NCBI GenBank assembly: GCA_902776765.1
Contig: CACYRP010000005.1
Location: forward strand, 18,101 to 82,100
DNA length: 64,000 bases
Direction of reading: 5' to 3'
From: Fibrobacter succinogenes
GTDB taxonomy: Bacteria; Fibrobacterota; Fibrobacteria; Fibrobacterales; Fibrobacteraceae
In this document: positions 50,697 to 60,000 of the stretch, piece after piece
How the letters are laid out: the number at the start of each line of letters is the position of its first letter
Position numbering within the stretch: position 1 is the first letter of the stretch
Translations under genes and position numbers: made by a program
Notes under the pieces: generated by a model
Database searches by the model: none
What the model was told of the DNA's origin: nothing
Seen by the model: the letters and a program-made list of their open reading frames with translations, nothing else

Positions 50697-50834
50697 TTTG
50701 CGTTAGGGATGGAAGCCCGCAAGGGTTAGGACTCGCGTAGCGAGGCTGAACGGACAGCGAGCTCGGTGCAGGTCCCGGCAAGCATGCGAGCCGATAACGC
50801 GACAGCCCGACCCGGCGTAAGCCGGGGAACGCCC
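50697..50834 (+). ncRNA. Structured RNA-like repeat element, copy B, upstream of parC
   Basis: Opens TTTGCGTTAGGGAT and closes GGGGAACGCCC, with internal CTCGCGTAGCGAG and ACCCGGCGTAAGCCGGG hairpins and the shared strings CTGAACGG and GCGACAGCCCGACC. It is the counterpart of 27245-27443. It lies 62 bases before the parC start, so it may be part of the parC leader or a separate transcript. Confidence 0.55.
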
Positions 50835-50896
50835 TATTTTGCCCTAATGAGCACTACAAATTTTGCAGGCGGAAAAATTTTTCTACATTTCGGGCC

Positions 50897-53440
50897 ATGA
50901 ATCAAGAAACTCCTGATACTACTCTAGGTTTATCTAACGTCAATCACCTAGAACGACTTTATGACGGCTGGTTCCTCGATTACGCCAGCTATGTGATTTT
51001 GGACCGTGCGGTCCCGTATTTTGAAGATGGCCTGAAGCCTGTTCAGCGCCGTATTTTGCATTCCATGTTCGAAAACCACGATGGTCGTTACCAGAAGGTA
51101 GCAACGATTGTCGGTCGAACGATGGCTTACCACCCGCATGGTGACGCCTCCATCGGCGATGCGCTTGTGGGTCTCGGTCAGAAGAATTTGCTCATCGATA
51201 CCCAGGGTAACTGGGGCAACCCCTACACGGGCGACCGCGCTGCTGCTCCCCGTTATATCGAAGGCCGCCTCACGCCGTTCGCTGTCGATGTCGTGTTCAA
51301 TCCCGAAACGACGGAATGGATCCCGAGTTACGATGGCCGTAGCGAAGAACCGGTCACGCTCCCGGTCAAGTTCCCGTTGCTTTTGGCACAGGGCGTCGAT
51401 GGTATTGCGGTCGGTCTTTCGACTTCCATCCTCCCCCACAACTTCCGCGAACTCTGCGAGGCTAGCATCGCCTGTTTGCGCGGCAAGAAGTTCACGCTCT
51501 ACCCGGACTTTTTCACGGGCGGCATTATCGACGTGTCGGACTACAACGACGGTCAACGCGGGGGCAAGGTCAAGGTCCGCGCGAAGATTGAAAAGGTCGA
51601 TAACAAGACGCTCGCCATCCGCGAAATCCCTTACGGCACGACGACCGTAAGCCTCATCGAAAGCATCGTGAAGGCAAACGACAAGGGCAAAATCAAGATC
51701 AAGCACGTGGATGACAACACGAGCCAGGGCGTCGAAATTCTGGTGCACTTACAGCCGGGGACGGACCCGCAGGTGGCCATTGACGCGCTTTACGCCTTCA
51801 CGGACTGCGAAAAGTCGCTTTCGCCGTGCACATGCGTCATTATCGACAAGCACCCGAAATTCGTGGGCGTCTCGGATATCCTCAAGCTCAACACGGAACA
51901 CACCGTGAAGCTTTTGGAATGGGAACTGGCCAACGAGCTCAAGCACCTCGAAGACAAGTGGCACATGACCACCCTCGAAAAGATCTTTATCGAGAAGGAA
52001 GTCTACGAGGTCATCAAGAAGGCCAAAGACCGTGAACAAATTATCCGTCTCGTTCGCGAAGGACTTACGCCGTACCTCAAGCACCTGCACCGCAAAGAGG
52101 TTACAGACGAAGAAATCGGCAAACTCATCGAAATCCCGATCCGCCGTATAAGCCATTACGACCGCGAAAAGGCCGACCAGCTCTTGAAGGAACTGGAAGA
52201 AAGCATTGCGACTTGCAAGTACAATCAGGAACATATCATTGACTACGCCGTGAACCACTTCAAGAACATCTTGAAGAAGTACGGCGAAGGCAAGGAACGC
52301 CGCACGCAAATTGCCGAATTCGGTAAGGTGAACGCTGTACACGTGGCTCTTGCAAACCAGAAGCTTTATGTGAACCGCAAGGAAGGCTTCGTTGGCACAG
52401 GCATGAAGAAGGAAGAATACCTCTTCGACGTGTCGGAATACGACGACTTGATCGTGTTCAAGGCCGACGGAAGCTTCAAGGTCGTGAAGGTCAGCGACAA
52501 GGACTTTGTCGGTAAGGATATCATTCTCGTTGAAAAGTTCAACAAGGACGACGAACGCCATATCTATAACGTCATCCACCAGGATGGCAAGGATGGCTAC
52601 GCTTATATCAAGCGCTTCAACGTCGGCGGCGTGACTCGCGACAAGGATTACTACATGGGCAAGAACAAGCCCGGTAGCAAGATCCTTTACATGTCGAGCA
52701 ACATGAACGGTGAAGCCGAAGTCGTGGAAGTCATCTTGAAGCCGCGTCCGCGTATCAAGCTGAACTTTGAAGTGGACTTCAGCGAAGTCGAAGTCAAGGG
52801 ACGTGGCGCCATTGGCAACATCGTTTCGAAGTACCCAATTAAGACGGTCAAGAGACTCCGCAAGGGCGTTTCTACGCTTGGTGCAAGAGTGCTTTACTTC
52901 GATGCTCCGAGCGGTATCGTCTCGACGCAGAAGAAGGGCGATTGCCTCGGTGAATTTGGCGAAAACGACAAGCTCTTGATTATCAAGCAAGACGGCAGTG
53001 CCCGCGTGCACAACATGGCAGACCCGATTCTCGTCGGTTCGAACATCAAGTATCTGCACAAGTACGACCCCGCACAGGTCTTTACGGTGCTCTACTTCGA
53101 AGGCTCGAATTTCAACTACATGGTCAAGCGCTTCAACCTCGAAGGCTGCCCCATGACGACGGAATTCAGCGTTGTTTCCGACCATAAGGACACGAAGCTC
53201 ATCGAGCTCTTCGCTACAGATGACGCCCGAGAACTGATGGAATACCAGGTCGGTCGCGAAGTCCAGAAGGAAGAACTCGACTTGACGGAAATTGCGGAAG
53301 TCAAGGGCTACAAGGCTCTCGGAAGCAAGTTCACCGCCAAGAAGATCAAGCGCGTGAGCCGCATTTCGCCGGCAGATCCGTTTAGCGACGGGAGTGGCGA
53401 AGGCGATGCAAGCGAAAGCGAAGATCCGAGCTTGTTCTAA
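50897..53440 (+). CDS. parC: Topoisomerase IV subunit A
   Basis: The 847-residue type IIA topoisomerase subunit cuts and rejoins DNA to unlink daughter chromosomes. The catalytic tyrosine is Y120 in A-A-P-R-Y-I-E-G-R-L; the N-terminal D-G-L-K-P-V-Q-R-R-I-L and Y-H-P-H-G-D motifs are intact. The C-terminal part is a beta-pinwheel-like region with an acidic Ser-rich tail. The sequence looks ParC-like rather than GyrA-like, since no clear GyrA box (Q-R-R-G-G-K-G) is visible. parE is not in the window. Confidence 0.9.
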   Translation: MNQETPDTTLGLSNVNHLERLYDGWFLDYASYVILDRAVPYFEDGLKPVQRRILHSMFENHDGRYQKVATIVGRTMAYHPHGDASIGDALVGLGQKNLLIDTQGNWGNPYTGDRAAAPRYIEGRLTPFAVDVVFNPETTEWIPSYDGRSEEPVTLPVKFPLLLAQGVDGIAVGLSTSILPHNFRELCEASIACLRGKKFTLYPDFFTGGIIDVSDYNDGQRGGKVKVRAKIEKVDNKTLAIREIPYGTTTVSLIESIVKANDKGKIKIKHVDDNTSQGVEILVHLQPGTDPQVAIDALYAFTDCEKSLSPCTCVIIDKHPKFVGVSDILKLNTEHTVKLLEWELANELKHLEDKWHMTTLEKIFIEKEVYEVIKKAKDREQIIRLVREGLTPYLKHLHRKEVTDEEIGKLIEIPIRRISHYDREKADQLLKELEESIATCKYNQEHIIDYAVNHFKNILKKYGEGKERRTQIAEFGKVNAVHVALANQKLYVNRKEGFVGTGMKKEEYLFDVSEYDDLIVFKADGSFKVVKVSDKDFVGKDIILVEKFNKDDERHIYNVIHQDGKDGYAYIKRFNVGGVTRDKDYYMGKNKPGSKILYMSSNMNGEAEVVEVILKPRPRIKLNFEVDFSEVEVKGRGAIGNIVSKYPIKTVKRLRKGVSTLGARVLYFDAPSGIVSTQKKGDCLGEFGENDKLLIIKQDGSARVHNMADPILVGSNIKYLHKYDPAQVFTVLYFEGSNFNYMVKRFNLEGCPMTTEFSVVSDHKDTKLIELFATDDARELMEYQVGREVQKEELDLTEIAEVKGYKALGSKFTAKKIKRVSRISPADPFSDGSGEGDASESEDPSLF

Positions 53441-53446
53441 GTTCTA

Positions 53447-53544
53447 GGATTGCCACGCCCCCACTTCGACATAAGGTTGGTGCACTTCGGCAGGCTCAGT
53501 GACCTTTTGTCGAACCACAGTGACCTAGGGGCTCGCAATGACAA
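53447..53544. repeat. Dispersed repeat after parC
   Basis: CACTTCGGCAGGCTCAGTGA, TTGTCGAACCACAGTGACC and GCTCGCAATGAC are the 'TTCG...CAATGAC' family pieces also seen at 9441-9525 and 60365-60436. Confidence 0.6.
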
Positions 53545-53556
53545 AATTAATGAATT

Positions 53557-53586
53557 ATGCCCCGCAGAAGCGGGGCATTTCTTTTT
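53557..53586. terminator. Terminator between parC and the convergent barrel gene
   Basis: ATGCCCCGC / GCGGGGCAT perfect arms with an AGAA loop are followed by TTCTTTTT. It is placed so as to end parC transcription; A/T flanks could allow use from both sides. Confidence 0.75.
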
Positions 53587-53616
53587 ACATTCAATAAAGG
53601 GCGCTATTTAAAATCT

Positions 53617-54237
53617 CTATTCATTAGAATCTCGATCCACCCACCCCAAATAAACTTTCAAATAAAATCGCGGTCCCCTTTTAAGTTCGTATGTATTCGT
53701 AACCACATAAGCATACGATGCAGAAAACATAAGATTAATGTTCAAATCAGCATGTGGCCTGAAATAGAATTTACGACCGGGACTAAAAGCAAACCAATCC
53801 ATCTTATAGCCCGCACTCACCGATACAGGGACCCAGCCCTTCCAAAAGAAATATTCCACGGTCGGATTCAACAAGAACAACGTCCAAAAAAAACTATTCA
53901 TCAGAATATCGTCATCATGGTGGCCTTCACCACGCAACACAACAAACGGAAGGAAAGCAAAAGAAACAAACGAGTTTATTCCTGATACTCTATGGTCAAA
54001 ATGACTCGTATCACTTCTATCCGAAATCATGTGGTAACTAAATACATCAGCATTCAGATAAAGATTTTTCCCAACCGGAATTCCACCTTCCAAGGTCATA
54101 CTAAAATCTTCATTATAAACAGCTTTATCATTGACATGATCAGTCCACCCTGTACCTTCACCTCCAAAAAAGAAGCTATCAGCAAAGGTATGGGAATAGA
54201 AAAGCGACAAACCGCATAGAATCACTAACCAACGCAT
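53617..54237 (-). CDS. Hypothetical outer-membrane beta-barrel-like protein
   Basis: The 206-residue product has a signal peptide (cleavage near T-F-A|D) and alternating hydrophobic/polar strands rich in Tyr, Phe and Trp, ending in F-Y-L-K-V-Y-L-G-W-V, compatible with a small outer-membrane barrel. No family was recognised. It lies 36 bases after ftsE, in the place where ftsX would be expected in many bacteria. Confidence 0.6.
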   Translation of the reverse strand: MRWLVILCGLSLFYSHTFADSFFFGGEGTGWTDHVNDKAVYNEDFSMTLEGGIPVGKNLYLNADVFSYHMISDRSDTSHFDHRVSGINSFVSFAFLPFVVLRGEGHHDDDILMNSFFWTLFLLNPTVEYFFWKGWVPVSVSAGYKMDWFAFSPGRKFYFRPHADLNINLMFSASYAYVVTNTYELKRGPRFYLKVYLGWVDRDSNE

Positions 54238-54273
54238 AAATCATACCCTCCAAAATTTCAATACAAGATACTG

Positions 54274-54963
54274 TTAAAGAATATCTCTGTTCAAGAGTTC
54301 GCCGTGGCTGAGTTCAAGACGGCGGAACGGGCTGTTCAGATAAAAGTCCGGGTTATGCGTTGCCATGAGGATGGTCGTGCCGCGGGCATTGATTTCCTTG
54401 AAAATGCAGAAGACTTCTTCAGCGTTTTTCGGGTCCAAGTTACCGGTCGGTTCATCCGCCAAAAGCAAATACGGGTTGTGCACCATCGCACGGGCAATCG
54501 CCACGCGCTGCTGCTCACCGCCCGAGAGCGTGTAAGGCATCGCAAAGCGTTTCTGTGAAATTCCCACAAGCGCAAGAGCGTCAAAAACCGCACCGTTAAT
54601 CTTGTTGCTCGGAGTGCCAACAATACGGAGAGCTAGCGCCACGTTTTCAAAAACATTGCGGTCCGGCAACAGCTTAAAGTCCTGGAAAATAATTCCCATC
54701 TTGCGGCGGAGCGCCTGGATTCTATCGTCCGGAGTGTTCTTGCTATCGTACAGAACGTTGTCCGAGAACTTGACCATCACCTGGCCACCACGCAGTTCAT
54801 CCGGACGTTCGTCCATATAAATTAAGCGCAAAAGCGTTGATTTTCCAGCGCCAGAATGCCCCGTCAAGAAAACAAACTCGCCCTTGTTAATACGGAAGGT
54901 GACGTTGTTCAACGCCTTCCAGTTGGCTTCGTAAGATTTCGTGACGTGGGTAAAATGGATCAT
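54274..54963 (-). CDS. ftsE: FtsE-type ABC transporter ATP-binding protein
   Basis: The 229-residue ATPase has Walker [10 protein letters not shown] (35-43), signature L-S-G-G-E (146-150), Walker B L-L-L-A-D-E-P (166-172) and an H-loop A-T-H-N. The start M-I-x-F-x-x-V-x-K-x-Y and length fit FtsE, which with FtsX activates septal wall hydrolases. The next gene downstream is not ftsX, so the partner must be elsewhere, or this is a LolD-like relative. It follows surA by one base. Confidence 0.85.
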   Translation of the reverse strand: MIHFTHVTKSYEANWKALNNVTFRINKGEFVFLTGHSGAGKSTLLRLIYMDERPDELRGGQVMVKFSDNVLYDSKNTPDDRIQALRRKMGIIFQDFKLLPDRNVFENVALALRIVGTPSNKINGAVFDALALVGISQKRFAMPYTLSGGEQQRVAIARAMVHNPYLLLADEPTGNLDPKNAEEVFCIFKEINARGTTILMATHNPDFYLNSPFRRLELSHGELLNRDIL

Positions 54964-54964
54964 A

Positions 54965-56242
54965 TTATTCCGTCATTCTGATTTCGACAAGAACTTCTTT
55001 GCGCCACTTCTTGATAAGCTTTTCAAGCTTTTCATTTTCCAAGTGCGTTGCAGCCATAAGTTCAATCTTGCCGTAATCTTCTTCGAGCGTGAGTTCGCGC
55101 ACCTGGCGAGAATCGTCGAGGCGGAACAAGTGGTAAGCGCCATCAATCATGACCGGTTCCGAAATTTCACCGACATTCAAGTTAGCAACCGGATCCACAT
55201 AAGCGGGTTCCATTTCGTTACGCTGGAACCAGCCGAGCAAACCGCCCTGGAAGTTGCTGGACTTATCTTCACTGAACTTCTTAGCGGCTGTTGCAAATTG
55301 TTCCTTTGTCGTAATCGTTTTGCGGAGCGAATCGGCAAGAGCCACCACAGCCGCAGTATCCTTTGCGGTCGGGATCGTGCGCAAGAGAATTTGTGCAGAA
55401 CGCACGCCGTCTTCTTTACGGCCAATCACGCGAGCAATGTGCCAACCCAAGTCCGTCTTAACCGGAGTCGAAGCATAGTGACCATTCTTCAAACGGGCAA
55501 TCGCCTGTTCAAAAGCCGGGTCCAAAAGCCCACGCTTGAAATAACCGAGGTCGCCGCCCTTTGCGGCAGAGCTATCCTGCGAATGGCGCTGAGCTAAAAG
55601 TTCAAATTTAATGCCAAGGTTCAAGCTATCAATCAGCTTTTCCGCTTCGCGCTTCACAGAGTCCACAATCATGGAATCCGGCTTAATCGGGAGCTGGATG
55701 TGGCTCAGCAAAACGCAATTGAACTGGCGCGGGAGAGAATCCTTGTAGTCCTTGTAGAACGCATCCACTTCTTTCTTGGTCGGGTGGATGGTGCCCACAT
55801 GGAGCTGGCGCACACGGGAAATTTCCATGTGGTTACGGATTTGCTTGCCGAGCTGTTCACGGTACTGGATCATCGAAAGGCCAAGTTGCGCACGAACAGC
55901 CTTTTCAAGAGTCGCCATGTCAATTTTTTGGCTTGCGGCAATCGACTGCAAATGAGCGGTCACACGCTGGTCCACTTCGGATTCTGAAATCACAATCGAA
56001 TCGCGGTCAATGCGGCTGAGCAAAACTTTTTCTTCAATCAAGCGGTTCAAAACAGCTTCTTTCTGTTGCGCTTCCGTCATTTTCGAAGCTTCAGGCGTAT
56101 CCTGAAACCTGTAAAGATTGTTCATAAACTCCGAACGCATAATCGGCTTGCCATCGACAACAGCAGCAATGCCTTCCATCAACACAGGTTCGGCAAAGCA
56201 AGCGGTGCAAAGAGCAAAAACTAAAGAGGCAATACGATTCAT
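54965..56242 (-). CDS. surA: SurA-type periplasmic chaperone / peptidyl-prolyl isomerase
   Basis: The 425-residue product has a signal peptide (cleavage near C-F-A|E), a SurA N-terminal region (G-I-A-A-V-V-D-G-K-P-I-M-R-S-E), and two parvulin domains (about 170-275 with G-G-D-L-G-Y-F, and 280-385 with G-G-L-L-G-W-F). SurA carries outer-membrane proteins through the periplasm. Its stop precedes ftsE by one base, and its first base overlaps the stop of the upstream SurA-like lipoprotein. Confidence 0.9.
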   Translation of the reverse strand: MNRIASLVFALCTACFAEPVLMEGIAAVVDGKPIMRSEFMNNLYRFQDTPEASKMTEAQQKEAVLNRLIEEKVLLSRIDRDSIVISESEVDQRVTAHLQSIAASQKIDMATLEKAVRAQLGLSMIQYREQLGKQIRNHMEISRVRQLHVGTIHPTKKEVDAFYKDYKDSLPRQFNCVLLSHIQLPIKPDSMIVDSVKREAEKLIDSLNLGIKFELLAQRHSQDSSAAKGGDLGYFKRGLLDPAFEQAIARLKNGHYASTPVKTDLGWHIARVIGRKEDGVRSAQILLRTIPTAKDTAAVVALADSLRKTITTKEQFATAAKKFSEDKSSNFQGGLLGWFQRNEMEPAYVDPVANLNVGEISEPVMIDGAYHLFRLDDSRQVRELTLEEDYGKIELMAATHLENEKLEKLIKKWRKEVLVEIRMTE

Positions 56243-57045
56243 TATTTTTCCTTTTCACTAAGTACATTCATCTTCGTAATTATGGGGATACCCGTTTTCC
56301 ATTCGTCCTTGAGGCGCTTCAAAACGACGTTCTGGTGTTCCATCCAAGCCTGCATGGAAACATCTTCAATCACCTCATCAAGCGGACGCGCGTCAGCGGA
56401 ATCTAGACGGTTTGTAATCACCGCAATCTTTGCAGCGCCGTCGCAAACTTTCATCGGTGTAATACGGCCCACGACAGCTTTATGAATCGACGGAATCATG
56501 CACGGGTCTGGCGTTTTATCGACACCATCGAATTCCCTCATGCGCTTGACCAATCGGTGGTTCGGCGGAATCGATTCAAACTTGGTGTTCTTGAATTCCT
56601 TGTAATAAATCACAGAGGACTTCCAGTCGCCAAACGAAAGGATAGCGCCCGACACTCTTGTCTTTCCGTTCAAATAAAGATTCTTGTTCTTATGATAAAA
56701 GTCAATTTTTTCGCCGTCGCTCACCATCATCGTATCGAGGAACGTCTGCATGTAGTAATCGGCTACAATTTTGCGTTTCGTACGTTCGAGCATGCGGATC
56801 AGCGCAGAATCATTGAGCGCACCGTTTTTCACAGCCTGCTGGTAGACGAGTTCTTCATCAATCCAGTGCTGCAAAAAGAGAATGCGTTCGTTGTCGCCCC
56901 AAGAATCCCAATCAGGAGCGTACGTGTAAATCTCCGACTGGTGCAGCTTGGAGTCACCCACCGTAACAATCACGGGGTCTTCGGACTTGCAGGCGGCAAA
57001 AAGCACCAAACTGAAAGCAAGTAATATTCGAATAAGAGATTTCAT
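56242..57045 (-). CDS. SurA/PrsA-like lipoprotein
   Basis: ATG 57045 gives M-K-S-L-I-R-I-L-L-A-F and a lipobox F-A-A-C-K, so a 267-residue lipoprotein. The mature part resembles a SurA N-terminal helical chaperone region (V-G-D-S-K-L-H-Q-S-E; W-I-D-E-E-L-V-Y-Q-Q-A-V; M-L-E-R-T-K-R-K-I-V-A-D-Y-Y). No clear parvulin domain is seen. Being translated in overlap with surA, it probably works with it on outer-membrane protein folding. Confidence 0.7.
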   Translation of the reverse strand: MKSLIRILLAFSLVLFAACKSEDPVIVTVGDSKLHQSEIYTYAPDWDSWGDNERILFLQHWIDEELVYQQAVKNGALNDSALIRMLERTKRKIVADYYMQTFLDTMMVSDGEKIDFYHKNKNLYLNGKTRVSGAILSFGDWKSSVIYYKEFKNTKFESIPPNHRLVKRMREFDGVDKTPDPCMIPSIHKAVVGRITPMKVCDGAAKIAVITNRLDSADARPLDEVIEDVSMQAWMEHQNVVLKRLKDEWKTGIPIITKMNVLSEKEK

Positions 57046-57082
57046 CGCGTCAAATTTAGCAAATTCAAGGTCATAAGAGTAC

Positions 57083-60000
57083 TTAAAGTCGTCCAAAACG
57101 ACCTTTCAACCTCGCCAAAGCGTCTTCTTCCACAATATCTTCGGCATCGTTGCCTTTGCGCTTGTACTTGAGGATTTCAAAATCTTCCAAGAGCGCCTTC
57201 GCCTGTAGGTAAAGGTCGGCGTATTCCTCGTTATCCACCGGCGTGCGGTCGATTTTGCCGAGGAGTTCGCGCGCATTTTTGAGCTCATGGTCCTTGAGGT
57301 AACGGGCTTTCAAGTACGGGCGGAAATATTCGCGGAGCGTGTTGGCGGAAAGTTCCGTGTTTTCGCGGGCGGCGTGGGAATCGAGAGATACACCCAGAAG
57401 CGGCGAGACCACGCACAGCCGTTCAAACAAAGTAAGTTCTTTTTGATACGCCGAATGAATCGCTATTATTATTTTATTTTTTAAAGTCGACTTTTCGTTC
57501 GCGTTGCGCATGTTCACGCTAAAATCTTTCAGCAAATTCCAGCACTTGACAAACGCTTCGGCACTGATAAGGCCTGATTCGTAAGTAGCGCGCACAAGCG
57601 AGAGGCGGATTTCTTCGTCTTCGCTGCGGGTGTTTGCAGCAAGGCTCCTGAAGTCGCGAATCTTTTTGCCACGCGAAAATTCAAGGCCTGTAAAACGGAC
57701 ACAGCGATTGGCATCAAGGCTATCGGCAGCAAGTGATTTCGCTACCCAGATTTTAAGGGCCGTTTCAAAACCATCCGCAAAGAGCCCGCCCGTTTCGAGC
57801 AAATTCAAGCGATCGGCAATAAGCTGTGTTTTGTCTTCGGTAAGTTGCGACTTGCCCAATTCCAAACGTTTGCGAAAACCTTGCCAAAAACGCGATTCAT
57901 CCGCGCCCATCAAGGCCGACTCGCCCAAGCGCCAACCAAAGCGCATTTCTTCGAGCGGGAAGTCAATACCAAAGCTAACGACCGCCGGGCGCACCGCAAG
58001 GAACATGCGATAAGAGCCCCATTCTGAAGAAATTTCTAATTTATACGGTTCCGCAAAACCAGGCTTCGAAACCACCAAATGCAAACGCAAATGATTTTCT
58101 TTATCCGGATTCACTGTCGGAACGTCAATACTAGCGCCGTTTGCACCAGAGCGGATTTCCTTTGTATTCGAAAGCACTTCGTAAAGGAGCAGAAGCGGAG
58201 CCTTATGCGGGAAATTGTCGAGTGCCGCATAAAACTCGTCATCGATTGCAGTACGTTTGGCTTCGAGCGATTTCTTGACGCTCTTTGGCATTTCGCGAAT
58301 CACAGATTCAATCATCCATTCGCGCCATTGCTGAATGCTCATGGCAAACTTCGCCGGAGAAATTTCCGTCAGCAAGTCATAGGGCAAATGAAGCGTAATG
58401 CCGTCGCAATCGCGTGTGGCATCAAAGACCATTTCGCCAGTGATAACACGGTCACCAATGCGGAAATGCTCGATAGAGCCACCAAGCTGCGGGATGGTAG
58501 CATTTCCACGCTTGTCAATCCCGATCAAGTCGGGATTCTCCTTTCTTTGCCGAGAAGGCGATTCCGGGACGGTGCCCGGAATGACAATACGGTTCGAGAA
58601 TCCGCTATTGCCAAACGATTCAGTCAAGCCGCTTACGCCATTACCATTCATCGAAAGCCAATAGGCTTCATCGAATTTCAAGAACTGGTCGGTGTGTTCG
58701 TGAATGTAGTCTTTAAGCGTCTTGATAGAATTTACTTTACCCGCAATTCGCGTGTAGTATTCCACAAGAGCATCCTCGCTAGGAGCAAGCCCGAATTGGC
58801 GTTTTCGCGCTTCAAGCGCATGGAGATTTTCGACAACGCGTTCGTTGTGCGTCATGAACGGGAATGGACGCGCCACCTCGCCCATCACCACCGCTTCGCG
58901 CCAGAAAATCTGTGCGCAGTCTTCGGGATTCACGCGAGCGTAATCGACGCGATGGCCACGGCTAATCACAAGCCCGCGGAAACTTACTTCTTCGACGGCT
59001 TCCACAAAGCCACGTTCCTTGTTCCATGTGGGTTCAAACCAGCGGCGCGTGCAGAATTGTTCCGCCACCTGCAAAATCCATTCCGGCTTGATTTCGGCAG
59101 CTTTCGTGAGGAAGGTGCGGCTCGTTTCACGAACTTCGGCACTGAACAGCCATTCCACGCTTTTTGCATAAAGGTCACTGCCCGGAAACACATGCGTTTC
59201 GCGACCGCTCACCAAACGGTAACAACCGTTTTCGATATCGCGATGCGCCACACCGCCCAAGAATCCAGCAAGGAGCGCAATGTGCAAATTATCGCGATGG
59301 AACGAATCGAACGGACAAACTCTATTTTCAAATTTCACTTCGAGAATGCGACTGAACTGTTCGTACAAATCTACCCATTCACGCAAGCGCAAAAAGTGCA
59401 TGCTGTTCTTGTCGCAGAACTTGCGGAGTTTGTTCCAAGACTTGCCATCCCAATCTGTACAGAACGCATTCCACATCGAAACGTAAACGAGAAAATCGCT
59501 CTTGTGACCGCAAAATTTTCGATGCAATTGGCGGATACGAGTGCGCTCGGGTTCTTCGTTCGGAACCACACGCGGGTCTTGGATGCTGAGTGCAGAACAC
59601 ACGATGAGCGCCGGCTGCAACACGCCCGAATCACGAGCACGGAGCAATACCGCCGAAAGCGAAACATCCATCGGGAGCTTCGTCATTTCGCGACCGAGCT
59701 TGGTCACATGCCCGCTAGAATTATCAGCCGTGAGCGCTCCAAGTTCAAACAACGTCTTGTAAGCGCCCCGGAACGCCGAATGCGGAGGCGACTGCAAGAA
59801 CGGGAAGTTTTCGAGTTCAAGTCCGAGACTGCGGAGTTGTAGCACCACGTTCGCGAGATTGCTGCGGCGAATTTCAGGCTCCGTGAATTCGTCTCGCTTT
59901 TCAAAATTCTCGGGAGAGTAAAGGCGGATGCACACACCGGGCTTCACGCGCCCCGCGCGTCCAGTGCGCTGCCGCGCGCTGGCCTTCGAAATTTCTTCGA

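Noticed and set aside
58079..59842. 587-codon open frame antisense to the helicase gene
   Set aside because: Shadow of hrpA; the predicted text is Arg/His-rich with no domain. Similar shadows lie opposite parC (51749-53185), speA (29348-30538) and the dehydrogenase gene (27875-29110).
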